This document shows positions 28,812 to 38,290 of a DNA stretch of 64,000 nt, piece by piece (position 1 is the first letter of the stretch; every line of letters starts with the position of its first letter). Source of the DNA: Rhodanobacter sp. MP7CTX1 (GTDB taxonomy: Bacteria; Pseudomonadota; Gammaproteobacteria; Xanthomonadales; Rhodanobacteraceae); contig NZ_JACHCN010000002.1 in NCBI RefSeq assembly GCF_014205795.1, forward strand, positions 427,011 through 491,010. Reading direction: 5' to 3'. The notes below the pieces were generated by a model, which did not search any database, was not told where the DNA came from, and saw only the letters and a program-made list of their open reading frames with translations. The position numbers and the translations under genes were made by a program.

Positions 28812-29332
28812 TCGGTGTGCAACAACATCGCGCCGACCCGCACGAACTCCTGCACTTCGATCAAGGCGTCCTCGTCTTCCGTTTCACTGCCGAAGTCAAA
28901 GGACGATCCGGCGATCGTGCCCAGGTCGCGCAGGATCTCCTGCGCCTCGTCCGACAACTGCGCATGCGCCGACGTGCCGGCGAGTCCGAAGCCGCCAAGA
29001 AATCCACGGCACCAGTCAACCATCGCCTCGGCCCGCTCGGTCAACGGACGGTCATCTTCCGGCAGCAACGGCTCAAACCCGAGTTCAGGGTCGGCCAGTT
29101 CGGTTTCGCATTGTTTGGCCAGGCGCTCTAGCTGCGCCTGATCATCCGGTGTCGGGTTGGTGGCTTCCCCGTCGAGTTGCAATGCGGCCAGCACCGACGT
29201 GCCCCGCAAGGAGCCGCCACCGGCCAGGTAGCCGCACAGCGAACCGTGCAGTTCGCTGGCTTCGGTGCCCAGTCGCAAGCGCATGATCAGCGCATCGATA
29301 TCGTCATGGCCCATAAGCCCGTTAGCCGTCAT
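28769..29332 (-). CDS. ygfB: UPF0149 family protein YgfB
   Basis: A 187-residue UPF0149 (YecA/YgfB) protein with the family motifs LHGSLCGYLAGG near the N-terminus and WCRGFLGGFGLAG in the middle; it is acidic and soluble. E. coli YgfB has no settled enzyme activity. Start ATG 29332 has GGAG seven bases upstream; the frame continues upstream to 29464 but that part is not family-like. It is upstream of pepP and divergent from the ZapB-like gene. Confidence 0.9.
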   Translation of the reverse strand: MTANGLMGHDDIDALIMRLRLGTEASELHGSLCGYLAGGGSLRGTSVLAALQLDGEATNPTPDDQAQLERLAKQCETELADPELGFEPLLPEDDRPLTERAEAMVDWCRGFLGGFGLAGTSAHAQLSDEAQEILRDLGTIAGSSFDFGSETEDEDALIEVQEFVRVGAMLLHTECTAHGKPASGSLH

Positions 29333-29409
29333 GGCGGTGCTCCAGCAAGGAATAGCCGCCAGTTTAGTGCAGATGTCGGGAGGGGCATCGGTTACTGGCT
29401 GCGACAGCG

Positions 29410-29437
29410 CTGACTTCCGCCAACGTCCTGCTATAGT
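29410..29437 (+). promoter_or_regulatory. Candidate promoter of the ZapB-like/zapA/6S region
   Basis: CTGACT and TATAGT are separated by 16 bases. The predicted transcription start (about 29444-29445) falls on the A of the downstream ATG, and no ribosome-binding site precedes that ATG, which suggests a leaderless mRNA. Confidence 0.45.
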
Positions 29438-29444
29438 TTCTCGC

Positions 29445-29684
29445 ATGAGCGTGCCCGATCCCATCCAGTCCGACCATGTCCATCAAGAGCTGGCCGCGTT
29501 GGCGCAGCAGCTTGACCGGCTGCTCGATACCGTGCGCCGGCTCACCGAAGAAAACCGCAGCCTACGCCAGAGCCAGGAGCAACTATCCGGTGAACGGGCC
29601 GGCCTGCTGGCGCGCAACGAGCAGGCACGCAGCCGGGTCGAGGCGATGATCCAACGACTCAAATCGCTTGAGAGCAACGGTTGA
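29445..29684 (+). CDS. Small coiled-coil protein, TIGR02449/ZapB-like
   Basis: A 79-residue, almost wholly coiled-coil protein with heptad Leu/Gln pattern from about residue 12 to 75 (LAALAQQLDRLLDTVRRL, then ENRSLRQSQEQL). This size and position, just before zapA, match the TIGR02449 family. A cell-division role like ZapB is an inference from context. The stop overlaps the zapA ATG (TGATG). The frame extends upstream to 29265, but that part is antisense to ygfB. Confidence 0.82.
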   Translation: MSVPDPIQSDHVHQELAALAQQLDRLLDTVRRLTEENRSLRQSQEQLSGERAGLLARNEQARSRVEAMIQRLKSLESNG

Positions 29685-29998
29685 TGAATACACCTGTCAG
29701 TGAACCGGTCGCGCTGCGACTGATCGACCGCGAATTCCTGATCGCCTGCGCGCCGGAAGAACGCGCCGGTCTGCTTGAAGCAGCCGGCTTCCTCGACCGC
29801 AAGATGCGCGAACTGCGCGCAAACGCGAAGGCGCCCAGCTTCGAACGGCTGGCGGTGCTGACTGCCATCAGCGTCACGCATGAATTCCTTGCACTGCGCA
29901 AGCAGCACGATGGCCAGGAACGACGTCTGAGCGACGGTCTCGCAGCATTGCGTAGCAAGCTGGATGCCGCGCTCGATAGCGATTTGCTGAAGCGCTGA
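29684..29998 (+). CDS. zapA: Cell division protein ZapA
   Basis: A 104-residue ZapA, which cross-links FtsZ protofilaments at the Z-ring. The N-terminal domain has the EPVALRLIDREFLIACAPEE pattern and the C-terminal half is a coiled coil (EFLALRKQ...LDAAL). ATG 29684 overlaps the previous stop; the TTG one codon earlier is rejected. The order zapA-6S RNA-fau downstream is highly conserved in gammaproteobacteria. Confidence 0.92.
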   Translation: MNTPVSEPVALRLIDREFLIACAPEERAGLLEAAGFLDRKMRELRANAKAPSFERLAVLTAISVTHEFLALRKQHDGQERRLSDGLAALRSKLDAALDSDLLKR

Positions 29999-30130
29999 AT
30001 CCTGTCGGTATTACTCCAAGCGTAGGCACACTGCAAGCGCTGAACACCCGATACAAACACGTTGCCGATGAACCTGAGCAGTCCATCCCCAGTGGCACAT
30101 TTCGGGGCAAGCGCCTAAAATGGATCTCGG

Positions 30131-30317
30131 CGTCTTCTGCGATGTTCGCCAGCACACTCTTACATTTGCCTTGTTCCTAAATACGGCCCCGGGTCGGCTT
30201 CACATCGGCTGTTGTGCATGTCCGCCACGTGCGGAAAGCCTTGAGGCCATGTAGCTCTCCCACCTGATCCATCTTGGATCAAGGTCGTTCGGTGTGCAGC
30301 GGCATCGCGGTTTACGC
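30131..30317 (+). ncRNA. ssrS: 6S RNA
   Basis: A roughly 187-base RNA that binds sigma-70 RNA polymerase by mimicking an open promoter. Context is diagnostic (zapA-6S-fau). The fold agrees: closing stem CTGCGATG (30137-30144) with CATCGCGG (30303-30310), second stem GCACAC with GTGTGC, an open central region, an inner stem GGCTT/AAGCC with terminal hairpin CCGC/GCGG, and a bubble-side hairpin GATCCA-TCT-TGGATC as in E. coli. The GATGTTCGC sequence is shared with E. coli. A -10 box TAAAAT at 30116-30121 precedes it. Ends are approximate. Confidence 0.87.
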
Positions 30318-30332
30318 CACTTCATTTCCGGG

Positions 30333-30360
30333 CCGGCTGCCGTCATCTGACGGTAGCCGG
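30333..30360. terminator. Strong hairpin just after 6S RNA
   Basis: A 13-bp stem CCGGCTGCCGTCA / TGACGGTAGCCGG with a 2-base loop and one G-T pair. No T-run follows, so it may be a 3' processing or protective hairpin, or a weak terminator, between 6S RNA and fau. The rest of 29999-30400 holds the 6S RNA and its promoter; nothing else is seen. Confidence 0.5.
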
Positions 30361-30400
30361 GATCGGTCGCTCGCAGCGACGTCCGCCGGGCGCGCTTTCG

Positions 30401-31035
30401 ATGGGAGACGCGCGACACGTGGACGCCACCGCCGAACGACGCGAGCTTCGCCAGAGTCTGGCCGAGCGCCGCCGCGCACTGACCCCGCCCGAACGCATGG
30501 CCGCTGCACAAGGCCTGCGCCGCAGCCTGGAGCAGCTGCCCGAATACCTTACCGACAGCCGCGTTGCGGGTTACTGGGCCAGTCACGGCGAGCTTCCGTT
30601 GAATCTGGTGATCCCGCCGCTGGCCGCACGTGGCCAGCAGTTCCTGTTGCCGGTTATCGGCAAGTGTCAGCGACTGCAATTCGCGCCATGGCAATCCGGC
30701 GACGATGTGCAACCGAATCGGTACGGCATCCCCGAGCCGGTCGAGCCGACCGAACTGTTCGAGCCGTTCCAGCTCGACCTGGTGCTGGTGCCGCTGCTCG
30801 GTTTCGATCGTCGCGGCCATCGACTCGGGCACGGCGGCGGTTACTACGACCGCAGCTTCGCTTTCCTCAAGGATCAGGTGCGCCCGACCGAACCGCTGTT
30901 GGTCGGCATCGCCTACGCATTCCAGGAACTGCCGCAGATCGAGGCCGCAAAGTGGGACGTCGCGCTCGACTTCATTGCCACCGATCGTGAGTTGATCGAT
31001 TGCAACGCGAATGATCCTGGCTACGAGGCGAATGC

Positions 31036-31039
<4 letters not shown>
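30401..31039 (+). CDS. fau: 5-formyltetrahydrofolate cyclo-ligase
   Basis: Converts 5-formyl-THF to 5,10-methenyl-THF with ATP. 212 residues with the family signature PLLGFDRRGHRLGHGGGYYD around residues 137-156 and the N-terminal basic ELRQ-L-RRRAL helix. The ATG at 30401 has no clear ribosome-binding site; a GTG at 30419 preceded by GGGAG is a possible alternative. Its position after 6S RNA is conserved (ygfA in E. coli). It overlaps the EVE gene by 4 bases. Confidence 0.93.
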
Positions 31040-31530
<491 letters not shown>

Positions 31531-31546
31531 ACACCTCAAATTACCG

Positions 31547-31594
31547 CCTCTCCCCTTTGGGGAGAGGGTTGGGGTGAGGGGCGGGTGCTCGCCC
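31547..31594. repeat. Palindromic intergenic element, family B
   Basis: CTCTCCCC-TTT-GGGGAGAG hairpin followed by GGTTGGGGTGAGGGGCGGG. Related copies lie at 57201-57252, 57284-57335 and, inverted, 57384-57422, so it is a dispersed element. It separates the EVE gene from rpiA. Confidence 0.8.
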
Positions 31595-31685
31595 AGAAGT
31601 TGATCGACCGCCGGGCTGCGCTTCAGTGCTCGCCCAGAACCCGAGCCACCGCCATAATGCGACATCCATTCAACACGGAATCCGC

Positions 31686-32327
31686 ATGAACAGCGTCAAC
31701 GAAAAACGCCAGGCCGGTGAGGCCGCGATCCGCTACGTCGAAGACGGCGCCATTGTCGGCGTCGGCACCGGCTCCACCGTGGCATTCTTCATCGACGCGC
31801 TGGCTGATCTGAAGGACCGCATCCAGGGTGCCGTATCCAGCTCGGAGCAATCCACCGCGCAGCTGAAGAAGCTCGGCATTCCGGTCCTCGACCTCAACGC
31901 CGCCGGCCCGCTGACGATCTACATCGACGGTGCCGACGAGTGCGATCCGCACAAGCGTCTGATCAAGGGCGGCGGCGCTGCGCTGACCCGCGAGAAGATC
32001 GTCGCCGCGGCCAGTCAGAAGTTCGTCTGCATCATCGATTCCAGCAAGCGGGTCGAGCTGCTCGGCAAGTTTCCGGTGCCGATCGAGGTGATCCCGATGG
32101 CCCGCAGCCTGATCGGCCGCGAGATCGTCAAGCGTGGCGGCCAGCCGGTGTGGCGCGACGGCGTGATCACCGACAACGGCAACTGGATCATCGACGTGCA
32201 CGGCTGGCAGATTACCGACCCGGCGGCGCTGGAAAGCGATCTCAACCAGGTGCCGGGCATCGTTACGGTGGGCCTGTTCGCGCGGCGCCCAGCGGATGTG
32301 GTGTTGATCGGCGACCACGAGATGTAA
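31686..32327 (+). CDS. rpiA: Ribose-5-phosphate isomerase A
   Basis: Interconverts ribose-5-P and ribulose-5-P in the pentose phosphate pathway. 213 residues with [15 protein letters not shown] near residue 25, [10 protein letters not shown] in the middle and the catalytic region [14 protein letters not shown]. The start at 31686 ([11 protein letters not shown]) fits the family; the longer frame from 31626 does not. Flanked on both sides by palindromic repeats. Confidence 0.95.
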   Translation: MNSVNEKRQAGEAAIRYVEDGAIVGVGTGSTVAFFIDALADLKDRIQGAVSSSEQSTAQLKKLGIPVLDLNAAGPLTIYIDGADECDPHKRLIKGGGAALTREKIVAAASQKFVCIIDSSKRVELLGKFPVPIEVIPMARSLIGREIVKRGGQPVWRDGVITDNGNWIIDVHGWQITDPAALESDLNQVPGIVTVGLFARRPADVVLIGDHEM

Positions 32328-32337
32328 TCACGTTGGC

Positions 32338-32424
32338 GTAGGTGGGGTGAGCGGAGCGAAGCCCAACGTCTTTGCGGGATGGCTGAGGGTCTTGTTGGGC
32401 ATCGCTCCGCTCACCCCAACCTAC
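32338..32424. repeat. Palindromic intergenic element, family C
   Basis: About 30-base arms (32338-32367 and 32394-32424), GTAGGTGGGGTGAGCGGAGCGA...CCCAAC and its complement, around a 26-base loop. A second copy is at 63795-63880. It lies between the convergent rpiA and ClC genes and could terminate both. Confidence 0.82.
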
Positions 32425-32439
32425 CGCCGCACGTAACGA

Positions 32440-34338
32440 TCAGGTGCCGAGCGGACGCTTCCTGACGCGTCCCTTGCTGAAATGCAGATAGCGGCCGGCC
32501 TGGCGCGCCTCCTGCAGACGCTGGCCGTGCGCGGCGAGGATATCGCCGCGGGTAAGAATGCCGACCAGCACGTGCGGTGCCTCATCACCCACCACGATCA
32601 GGCGGCCCACGTTCTGCGCCACCATGTGATCGGCCGCCTCGCGCAGCGAATGGCTTTCCTTCACCACGATCGGCTCACGCAACATGAGCTCGCCCAAAGT
32701 CAGCGTGTACGACCATTGCGGATCCAGCAGCGTGCGGCGAGTCAGCACACCACGCACGTGCCCCTCATCGTCGATCACCGGATAACCCTGGTGCTGCATG
32801 TCGGGCAGACCCTCGTTGAACCAGCGGCGCACCTCGGCCAGCGTCTGCGTGGTCCGCAGTGTCACCACGGTGCGAGTGCAGGCATCGCGCACCACTACCT
32901 GGTCCAGATAGTCGGCTGCGTACTCGGCCGGCACGCGCACGCCGCGCCGGACGATCTTCTCGGTCATGATGGTATTGCGCATCAGCAGCGCGGAAATCAG
33001 ATACGCCGCTGTGCAACCGCCGAGCAAGGGCAACAGACCGGCAGGCTGCCCGGTGGTCTCGAACGCAAACACCACCGCCGTGAGCAGCGCACGCGCGGAA
33101 CCGGCAAAGATCGCCGCCATACCGACCAGGGCGGCAATCCGAGGGTCGATGCCGAACTGCGGCGCCAGCATGGCGATGCCCATGCCGATCAACGCACCGA
33201 GCGCACCACCAATGGTGAACAGCGGCGCCAACGTACCGCCGGACGTGCCGCTACCCAGCGCAATCGACCACGACAGGAATTTCATCACGCACAGGAACGC
33301 GAGCGCCTGCAGCGTGAGCTGGCCGGTGACGATGTTCTCGATATTGCTGTAGCCCACGCCCAGTGTGAGCGGCGCGACATAGCCGATCGCGCCCACCGCG
33401 ACACCGCCGATCGCCGGCCACCACATCCAGTGGATCGGCAGCTTCTCGAACACATCCTCGATGCCGTAGACGATGCGCGTCACGCCGACGCTGATCAAGC
33501 CGAGCAATGCACCGATGACCACGTAGGAAAGCAGCGCCAGGCCGCCAGGCGTGGCCAGCATCGGCATCGCGAATACCGGCGCCGAACCCACGGTCGCATA
33601 GCGCACGCCGGTCGCTGCCACTGTCGCCAGCGCCACCGGAATCAACGAGCGCGGACGCAGCTCAAACAACAACAGCTCGATCGCCAGTACCACGGCAGCG
33701 ACGGGTGAACCGAACACCGCCGCCATGCCCGCCGCCGCGCCGGCCGCCAGCAGCACTTTGCGCTCCGCGCCAGTCACATGCAGCATCTGACCAACAAACG
33801 AGCCAAGCGCGCCGCCGGTGGCGATAATTGGGCCTTCCGCGCCGAACGGGCCACCGGTGCCGATGGCGATCGCCGAGGAAATCGGCTTCAGGAACGTGAT
33901 CCGCGGCGGAATCTTCGACTCGTTGAGCAGCACCTGCTCCATCGCTTCGGGAATGCCGTGACCACGGATCGCGCGCGAACCCCAGCGTGCCATCGCACCC
34001 ACGATCAGGCCGCCGACCACCGGCACCACAATCACCCAGAGCCCCAGATGGTTATCGGCCGGCGAGCTGAACGTCGTCGACAAGCGTCCGTAGAATGCCA
34101 GATTCGTCACCAGCCCGATCAACGCCGTGAGCAGCCGCGCGATGAAGGCAGCCGCAACACCCAGCAGCACCGCCACCACCGTGATGAGCAACACGCGACG
34201 ATCCACCAGGGTGGAGCGTCGCGGCATGCGCGCCGCATCCAGCGTCACACCCAGCGAGGGCGACAGCGGCAAGGCATCGGTGCTGCCTTCCAGGCGCACG
34301 CCCGGAGGCGCTGCCTGCTTTTGCGTTTCGGAAATCAT
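32440..34338 (-). CDS. ClC-family chloride channel/antiporter with CBS pair
   Basis: A 632-residue membrane protein: a ClC transport domain (about residues 50-470) and a C-terminal pair of CBS domains (about 480-620). The selectivity-filter motif is RGHGIPEAM, and the gating glutamate is in GPFGAEGPI. The GSGTSGGTLAP helix is also present. CBS-containing ClC proteins may be regulated by nucleotides. I place the start at ATG 34338; the frame continues to a TTG at 34356. Whether it is a channel or a Cl-/H+ exchanger cannot be told. Confidence 0.92.
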   Translation of the reverse strand: MISETQKQAAPPGVRLEGSTDALPLSPSLGVTLDAARMPRRSTLVDRRVLLITVVAVLLGVAAAFIARLLTALIGLVTNLAFYGRLSTTFSSPADNHLGLWVIVVPVVGGLIVGAMARWGSRAIRGHGIPEAMEQVLLNESKIPPRITFLKPISSAIAIGTGGPFGAEGPIIATGGALGSFVGQMLHVTGAERKVLLAAGAAAGMAAVFGSPVAAVVLAIELLLFELRPRSLIPVALATVAATGVRYATVGSAPVFAMPMLATPGGLALLSYVVIGALLGLISVGVTRIVYGIEDVFEKLPIHWMWWPAIGGVAVGAIGYVAPLTLGVGYSNIENIVTGQLTLQALAFLCVMKFLSWSIALGSGTSGGTLAPLFTIGGALGALIGMGIAMLAPQFGIDPRIAALVGMAAIFAGSARALLTAVVFAFETTGQPAGLLPLLGGCTAAYLISALLMRNTIMTEKIVRRGVRVPAEYAADYLDQVVVRDACTRTVVTLRTTQTLAEVRRWFNEGLPDMQHQGYPVIDDEGHVRGVLTRRTLLDPQWSYTLTLGELMLREPIVVKESHSLREAADHMVAQNVGRLIVVGDEAPHVLVGILTRGDILAAHGQRLQEARQAGRYLHFSKGRVRKRPLGT

Positions 34339-34464
34339 CGGCTTACCGCGAGGCAAAGCGGCAATGTTACGCCGCCGGTGTTGATAACCGAAGAGCCGGA
34401 ATACGCCACCGACCCGCGATCCGCCTCGCGATTTTTCCGCGAATCACGATCGTGCGCATCAAGA

Positions 34465-35223
34465 TCAGGGTGTTTTCCGGCGACGTGCCTCGTGCAGCTT
34501 GGCGTACTTCAGAAAGGCATAGAACGCGCCGGTGGCACTGGCGATGAAGCCGGCCCAGCCGTTCAGGAAATAGCGTTTGCCGATGTATTGGCGCAGAAAG
34601 AACAGCGGCGGGTAGAACACCATGCGTAGCCCGGTGAAGCCTTGCCGCTTGCGCAACTTGTGCGCCACCATGGCGCTGGTATACCGATTGATCTTCTCCA
34701 TTCGGGTGGCGATGTCCACATCACCATGATTGATGAAGTCGGCGCGATGCAGCGTCCTGACCGGGCCGCGCACTTCGACTGCCGCATGCACTTCGACGTT
34801 GTTCATGCGGCCACGGCGCCTGTCGAACAACCGCAGCAGCGCGTTGCGCCTTCCCCAACGGTGCTGCACGGTCCAGAACAGCCATTCTCGTCGGGGCAAT
34901 CGGTATCCCGCATAGCGAGGCGCCACCAACGCGTTCTCGATCACCTCACGCGTCCCTGGCGACAAAGTTTCATCAGCATCCAGATTGAGTATCCAATCGT
35001 GAGCGGCGAGATCGTAGGCGCGCTGCTTCTGCAAACCGAAGTCGTCAAATGGATGCACGGCGACGCGTGCCCCATAGCGCTTGGCGATCGCCACGGTGTC
35101 GTCGGTTGAGCCGGAATCCAACACCACGATCTCATCGGCCCAGCTAACCTCGCGCAGGCAGGCATCCAATGTGGCGGCGTTGTTATAGGTGATCACCACC
35201 ACCGAAAGTAATTCACGCGCCAT
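34465..35223 (-). CDS. Family 2 glycosyltransferase, WaaE/KdtX-like
   Basis: A 252-residue GT2 enzyme with the nucleotide-sugar fold: LSVVVITYNN at the N-terminus, VVLDSGSTDDT, and the metal-binding LNLDADE near residue 82. The C-terminal FFLRQYIGKRYFLNG segment is typical of lipopolysaccharide core glycosyltransferases of the WaaE type, probably membrane-associated. It overlaps the O-antigen ligase gene by 11 bases, placing both in one LPS operon. The exact sugar transferred is unknown. Confidence 0.88.
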   Translation of the reverse strand: MARELLSVVVITYNNAATLDACLREVSWADEIVVLDSGSTDDTVAIAKRYGARVAVHPFDDFGLQKQRAYDLAAHDWILNLDADETLSPGTREVIENALVAPRYAGYRLPRREWLFWTVQHRWGRRNALLRLFDRRRGRMNNVEVHAAVEVRGPVRTLHRADFINHGDVDIATRMEKINRYTSAMVAHKLRKRQGFTGLRMVFYPPLFFLRQYIGKRYFLNGWAGFIASATGAFYAFLKYAKLHEARRRKTP

Positions 35224-36490
35224 TTGTAGCTCCCGATGAATCTTCCGATGGTCCGACGTAGAGCGCCGCGCACCAAAGGCCCAACAGCCAGCCGAACAGC
35301 AGACCCCACCAAGCCGAATAGAAGGCCAGATGGCTATTCAATGGAAAGATCATTACCGCCAGCGCAATCGTTACCGGAAATGCCCGCGTCCGTGCGGCGG
35401 CCCCCACACTGCGCCAGGCCCTCACTGCCAGTGCCGTTGCGACAAGCCATAACAACAAGCCGATCGTTCCGGTTTCGGTGAGGATTTCCAGTACCAGCTG
35501 ATGGGGGTGACAGGCACCCTCACCCTCACCACAAGACTCGGCGACCAGGAAGTGGTCGTTCGCCGGCGCGAAATGTGGATACGCATAACGGAAGCCGCGC
35601 ACGCCGACACCGGTGATCGGGTGTGACGCGAACATCTCGACGCTCGCGTGCCAGATGTCCAGACGACCGGTGAGTGCGGTATCGAGGGACTGACTGGTCC
35701 CGTGCAAGGCCAGCAGGGTGCGATCCATCCGTTGCTGGAAGCGCCCGGAGGTTTCCCAGGCGATCCCACCGGCGAGCACCATCAGCACCGCACCGATCGC
35801 GCAGAATCCGGCAAAGCGCAGCGGCGATTTCGCCTCGCGCCACATGAATCCCAACGCCACCAGCGCGTAACACAACCACGCCGCACGCGAGCCTGCCAGC
35901 AACACCGGCCCCAGCATCAGCACGAACGCGAGCAGCAAACCCGGCAAGCCCCAACGCCGCCGCGCTGCCCACAGTGCAAACGGCGACAACACGGCCAAGG
36001 TCGGCCCCAGCTTGAGATCAGCGCCAAAGATGCCAGAGAGGTACTCGGCGTGAGCATGGCCGCCCAGGCTCCAGCCGGTCAGCATCTGCAACCACGCGTC
36101 CGCCGTCCACAGCGCCAGTACCAGTGCCACGGCCACATACAGCGCCTGCAGCTTGCTGTCGCGGCGAATCGCAAAGCACGCGTACAGGCCCAGCGGCACA
36201 TAGCGCAGTAGCGCGACCACCGTGCCCCAGCTTTTACCCGGTGCGATCGAGCCGAACGCCGACAGCAGAGCCGCGCCGACATAGGCGGCCAGCAACCACA
36301 GCAGCAAACGCGCGCCGGGGTGCTCCTGCAGTGCCTGTGGTTGTCGGGCAAACAGCAGGATCACGCCGATCAGGCACAGGAACGTGCCCAGCTCGGAGCT
36401 GCGCCCGAGTGGCAGCAACGCGATCACCAGCCAGAACGGCAACAGCGGCGAACGCAGTGCGGCCTTGAGCGAAGTGCCAAAAGAAGTCAT
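35213..36490 (-). CDS. O-antigen ligase family protein (WaaL-like)
   Basis: A polytopic inner-membrane protein (425 residues, about ten to twelve helices) with the Wzy_C/O-antigen ligase periplasmic loop. The loop contains GRLDIWHASVEMF, HPITGVGVRGF and the conserved HPHQLVLEILTETG with a histidine proposed to be catalytic. Between two LPS glycosyltransferases, ligation of O-antigen to lipid A-core is more likely than polymerisation. The frame is open upstream to 36562; ATG 36490 (MTSFGTS) is chosen as the start of the hydrophobic protein. Confidence 0.87.
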   Translation of the reverse strand: MTSFGTSLKAALRSPLLPFWLVIALLPLGRSSELGTFLCLIGVILLFARQPQALQEHPGARLLLWLLAAYVGAALLSAFGSIAPGKSWGTVVALLRYVPLGLYACFAIRRDSKLQALYVAVALVLALWTADAWLQMLTGWSLGGHAHAEYLSGIFGADLKLGPTLAVLSPFALWAARRRWGLPGLLLAFVLMLGPVLLAGSRAAWLCYALVALGFMWREAKSPLRFAGFCAIGAVLMVLAGGIAWETSGRFQQRMDRTLLALHGTSQSLDTALTGRLDIWHASVEMFASHPITGVGVRGFRYAYPHFAPANDHFLVAESCGEGEGACHPHQLVLEILTETGTIGLLLWLVATALAVRAWRSVGAAARTRAFPVTIALAVMIFPLNSHLAFYSAWWGLLFGWLLGLWCAALYVGPSEDSSGATNGA

Positions 36491-36523
36491 GCATGGACCT
36501 GAGAGGAGGCGACCGCACATTGT

Positions 36524-36641
36524 GTAGGAGCGCACCCCGTGCGCGAAAGCCCGACGGAGCAACCTGCGTCGAGCCGTTGCCTTGAGACGATCTGGCTCGA
36601 GAGGGGCTGGATGGGGCTATCGCGAGTGAAGTCGCTCCCAC
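36524..36641. repeat. Mosaic of partial dispersed repeats
   Basis: 36524-36546 is a single arm of family A (GTAGGAGCGCACCCCGTGCGCGA). 36620-36641 is an arm of another common element, TCGCGAGTGAAGTCGCTCCCAC. No partner arms are nearby, so these look like decayed elements in the gap between the family 4 glycosyltransferase and the O-antigen ligase. Confidence 0.65.
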
Positions 36642-36688
36642 GGGAGGCCTCGCTTCTTGCGCTACAGCGGGCGAACTCTGGCAGGCGC

Positions 36689-37837
36689 TCAGGCAGTCAC
36701 TTCTTCGTACAGCGCCAGCGTCGCCTGCTGCATGTCAATCAATCGGTAACTCTGCAACGGCGAAATCGGCGGAGCCACCCGCAGCAACTCCGCGGCGCGC
36801 TCGACCAGCCGTTCGCGGTCGCCTGGTGGCACGCGGCCGGCGGGGTACAGCTCGGCAAGCAGTTCGCCGACGCCGCCATGGGCATAGCCAAGCACCGGCC
36901 GGCATAGCGACAACGCCTCGATCACGGTGCGGCCAAACGATTCGGGCTGGTTGGACAATTGCAGCACCAGCGTCGACACCGCATAGATGTCGTGGATATC
37001 GGCGCGTGGCGGCGTCAGTACGACCTGCGAGGTCACCCCACGCAGGCGGATCAGCTCGCGCAGCTCCTCCAGGTAAGCCTCGCGGCCTGGCTCGACCACG
37101 CCCAGCAGCAGCAGACGCGCCTCGACACCGCGACGTTTGAGATCGGCCAGCAACTCGATCGCATCGTGATGACCTTTCAGGCGCGTGCCGCGCCCGGGCA
37201 AGGTCAGCAACGGGCCACCGGTCAACTCCGGATACTCGGCAAAAAATGCCTTCTGCCACGCATCGTCCGGTCGGTGGCCGTACGGGAACGCGGCCGGATC
37301 GATCCCGCGCGGAATCACTCGTACCCTGGCCGGCTCCAGCCAGCGATAGTGGCTCAGCACGTAGTCGCGCATCGTCTGCGAGACGGCAATCACCCGCTCG
37401 CCACGCAGCAGGATGGCGCTGTAGCGCCCCGGCGAATTGAGACCGTGCACGGTGGTGATGAAATGCGGCCGACGTGCCATCCCCTTCAGCGCCCACCAGC
37501 CCAGCCAGGCCGGCAAGCGTGAGCGGGCATGCACGATGTCGGGCTTGAGCTCGCGCAGGACCCGGCGCAAGGCACCGAATTTGGTCAACGTGCGCAACGA
37601 CTTGCTGCCGATGTCGAGCGTCACATGCTCGCTACCCTCGGCCTTCAATTGGTCGACCAGTCGCCCGCCGGCCGAGATCACCACCGAGCGATGGCCTGCC
37701 TGCACCAGCGCACGGGCGATTTCCAGCGCCGAGCGCTCCGCACCGCCCGAACGCAGCGCGGGGATCAGCTGGACCACGGTCAGCAGCTTGGTGGGAACGG
37801 CGATGCTGGACATGAGCTCTGGACTGGCGGTTTTCAT
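36689..37837 (-). CDS. Family 4 glycosyltransferase
   Basis: A 382-residue GT-B enzyme of the GT4 family. The N-terminal acceptor domain has QLIPALRSGGAERSALEIARAL. The C-terminal donor domain has GRGTRLKGHHDAIELL, VEPGREAYLEEL and the E-x7-E motif in QPESFGRTVIEAL. It is probably involved in LPS core or O-antigen assembly, given the O-antigen ligase downstream on the same strand. Donor and acceptor are unknown. Confidence 0.88.
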   Translation of the reverse strand: MKTASPELMSSIAVPTKLLTVVQLIPALRSGGAERSALEIARALVQAGHRSVVISAGGRLVDQLKAEGSEHVTLDIGSKSLRTLTKFGALRRVLRELKPDIVHARSRLPAWLGWWALKGMARRPHFITTVHGLNSPGRYSAILLRGERVIAVSQTMRDYVLSHYRWLEPARVRVIPRGIDPAAFPYGHRPDDAWQKAFFAEYPELTGGPLLTLPGRGTRLKGHHDAIELLADLKRRGVEARLLLLGVVEPGREAYLEELRELIRLRGVTSQVVLTPPRADIHDIYAVSTLVLQLSNQPESFGRTVIEALSLCRPVLGYAHGGVGELLAELYPAGRVPPGDRERLVERAAELLRVAPPISPLQSYRLIDMQQATLALYEEVTA

Positions 37838-37892
37838 TCAACCATATACAAGCAGAAATCGTGCCGCCTACCGCTCGCATGACGACAGATGG

Positions 37893-38102
37893 TCAGTCCC
37901 GCAGCACGTAATGGGCGCCACAGTAGGCGCAGGTTGACTCGCCGCCGTCATCGACGATCGGCAGATAGACCTTCGGGTGCGAATTCCACAGCTCCATCCC
38001 GGGCATCGGGCAGGACAATGGCAGGTCGGCGCGCGTCACTTCGTAACGATTTTCGGCATTTGCCGGCACCAGCGGCAGCGCCGCGGAAAGGGGACGCGAC
38101 AT
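37893..38102 (-). CDS. zf-CHCC zinc-finger protein
   Basis: A 69-residue protein with a C-terminal zinc finger of the CHCC type. Ligands are Cys in LPLSCPMP, His in ELWNSHPKVYLP, and the CAYC pair (STCAYCGAHYVL). It resembles the finger of mitochondrial NDUFS6, but no partner is known in bacteria. It is probably monocistronic. Confidence 0.85.
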   Translation of the reverse strand: MSRPLSAALPLVPANAENRYEVTRADLPLSCPMPGMELWNSHPKVYLPIVDDGGESTCAYCGAHYVLRD

Positions 38103-38290
38103 GGTCGAACTCCAGACTGGACATCAGGCCGCAAATGGTAGCAGGCTGAGGCCTTCCGCCGGGGGTGCAAGGGAAAGCGGGAGCGCAGCGAGCGCGGTAT
38201 CCAGCAGGCTGGCAGCGTGGGGAAATCACGAAAGAGACATGTCAATCCTCGACCGGGCGTCCTGCGCCAGGTCCACCGTAGGAGCAGACC

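Noticed and set aside
32482..33708. A 408-codon plus-strand frame opposite the ClC gene
   Set aside because: Composition (very Arg/His/Gln-rich) and lack of homology mark it as a shadow.
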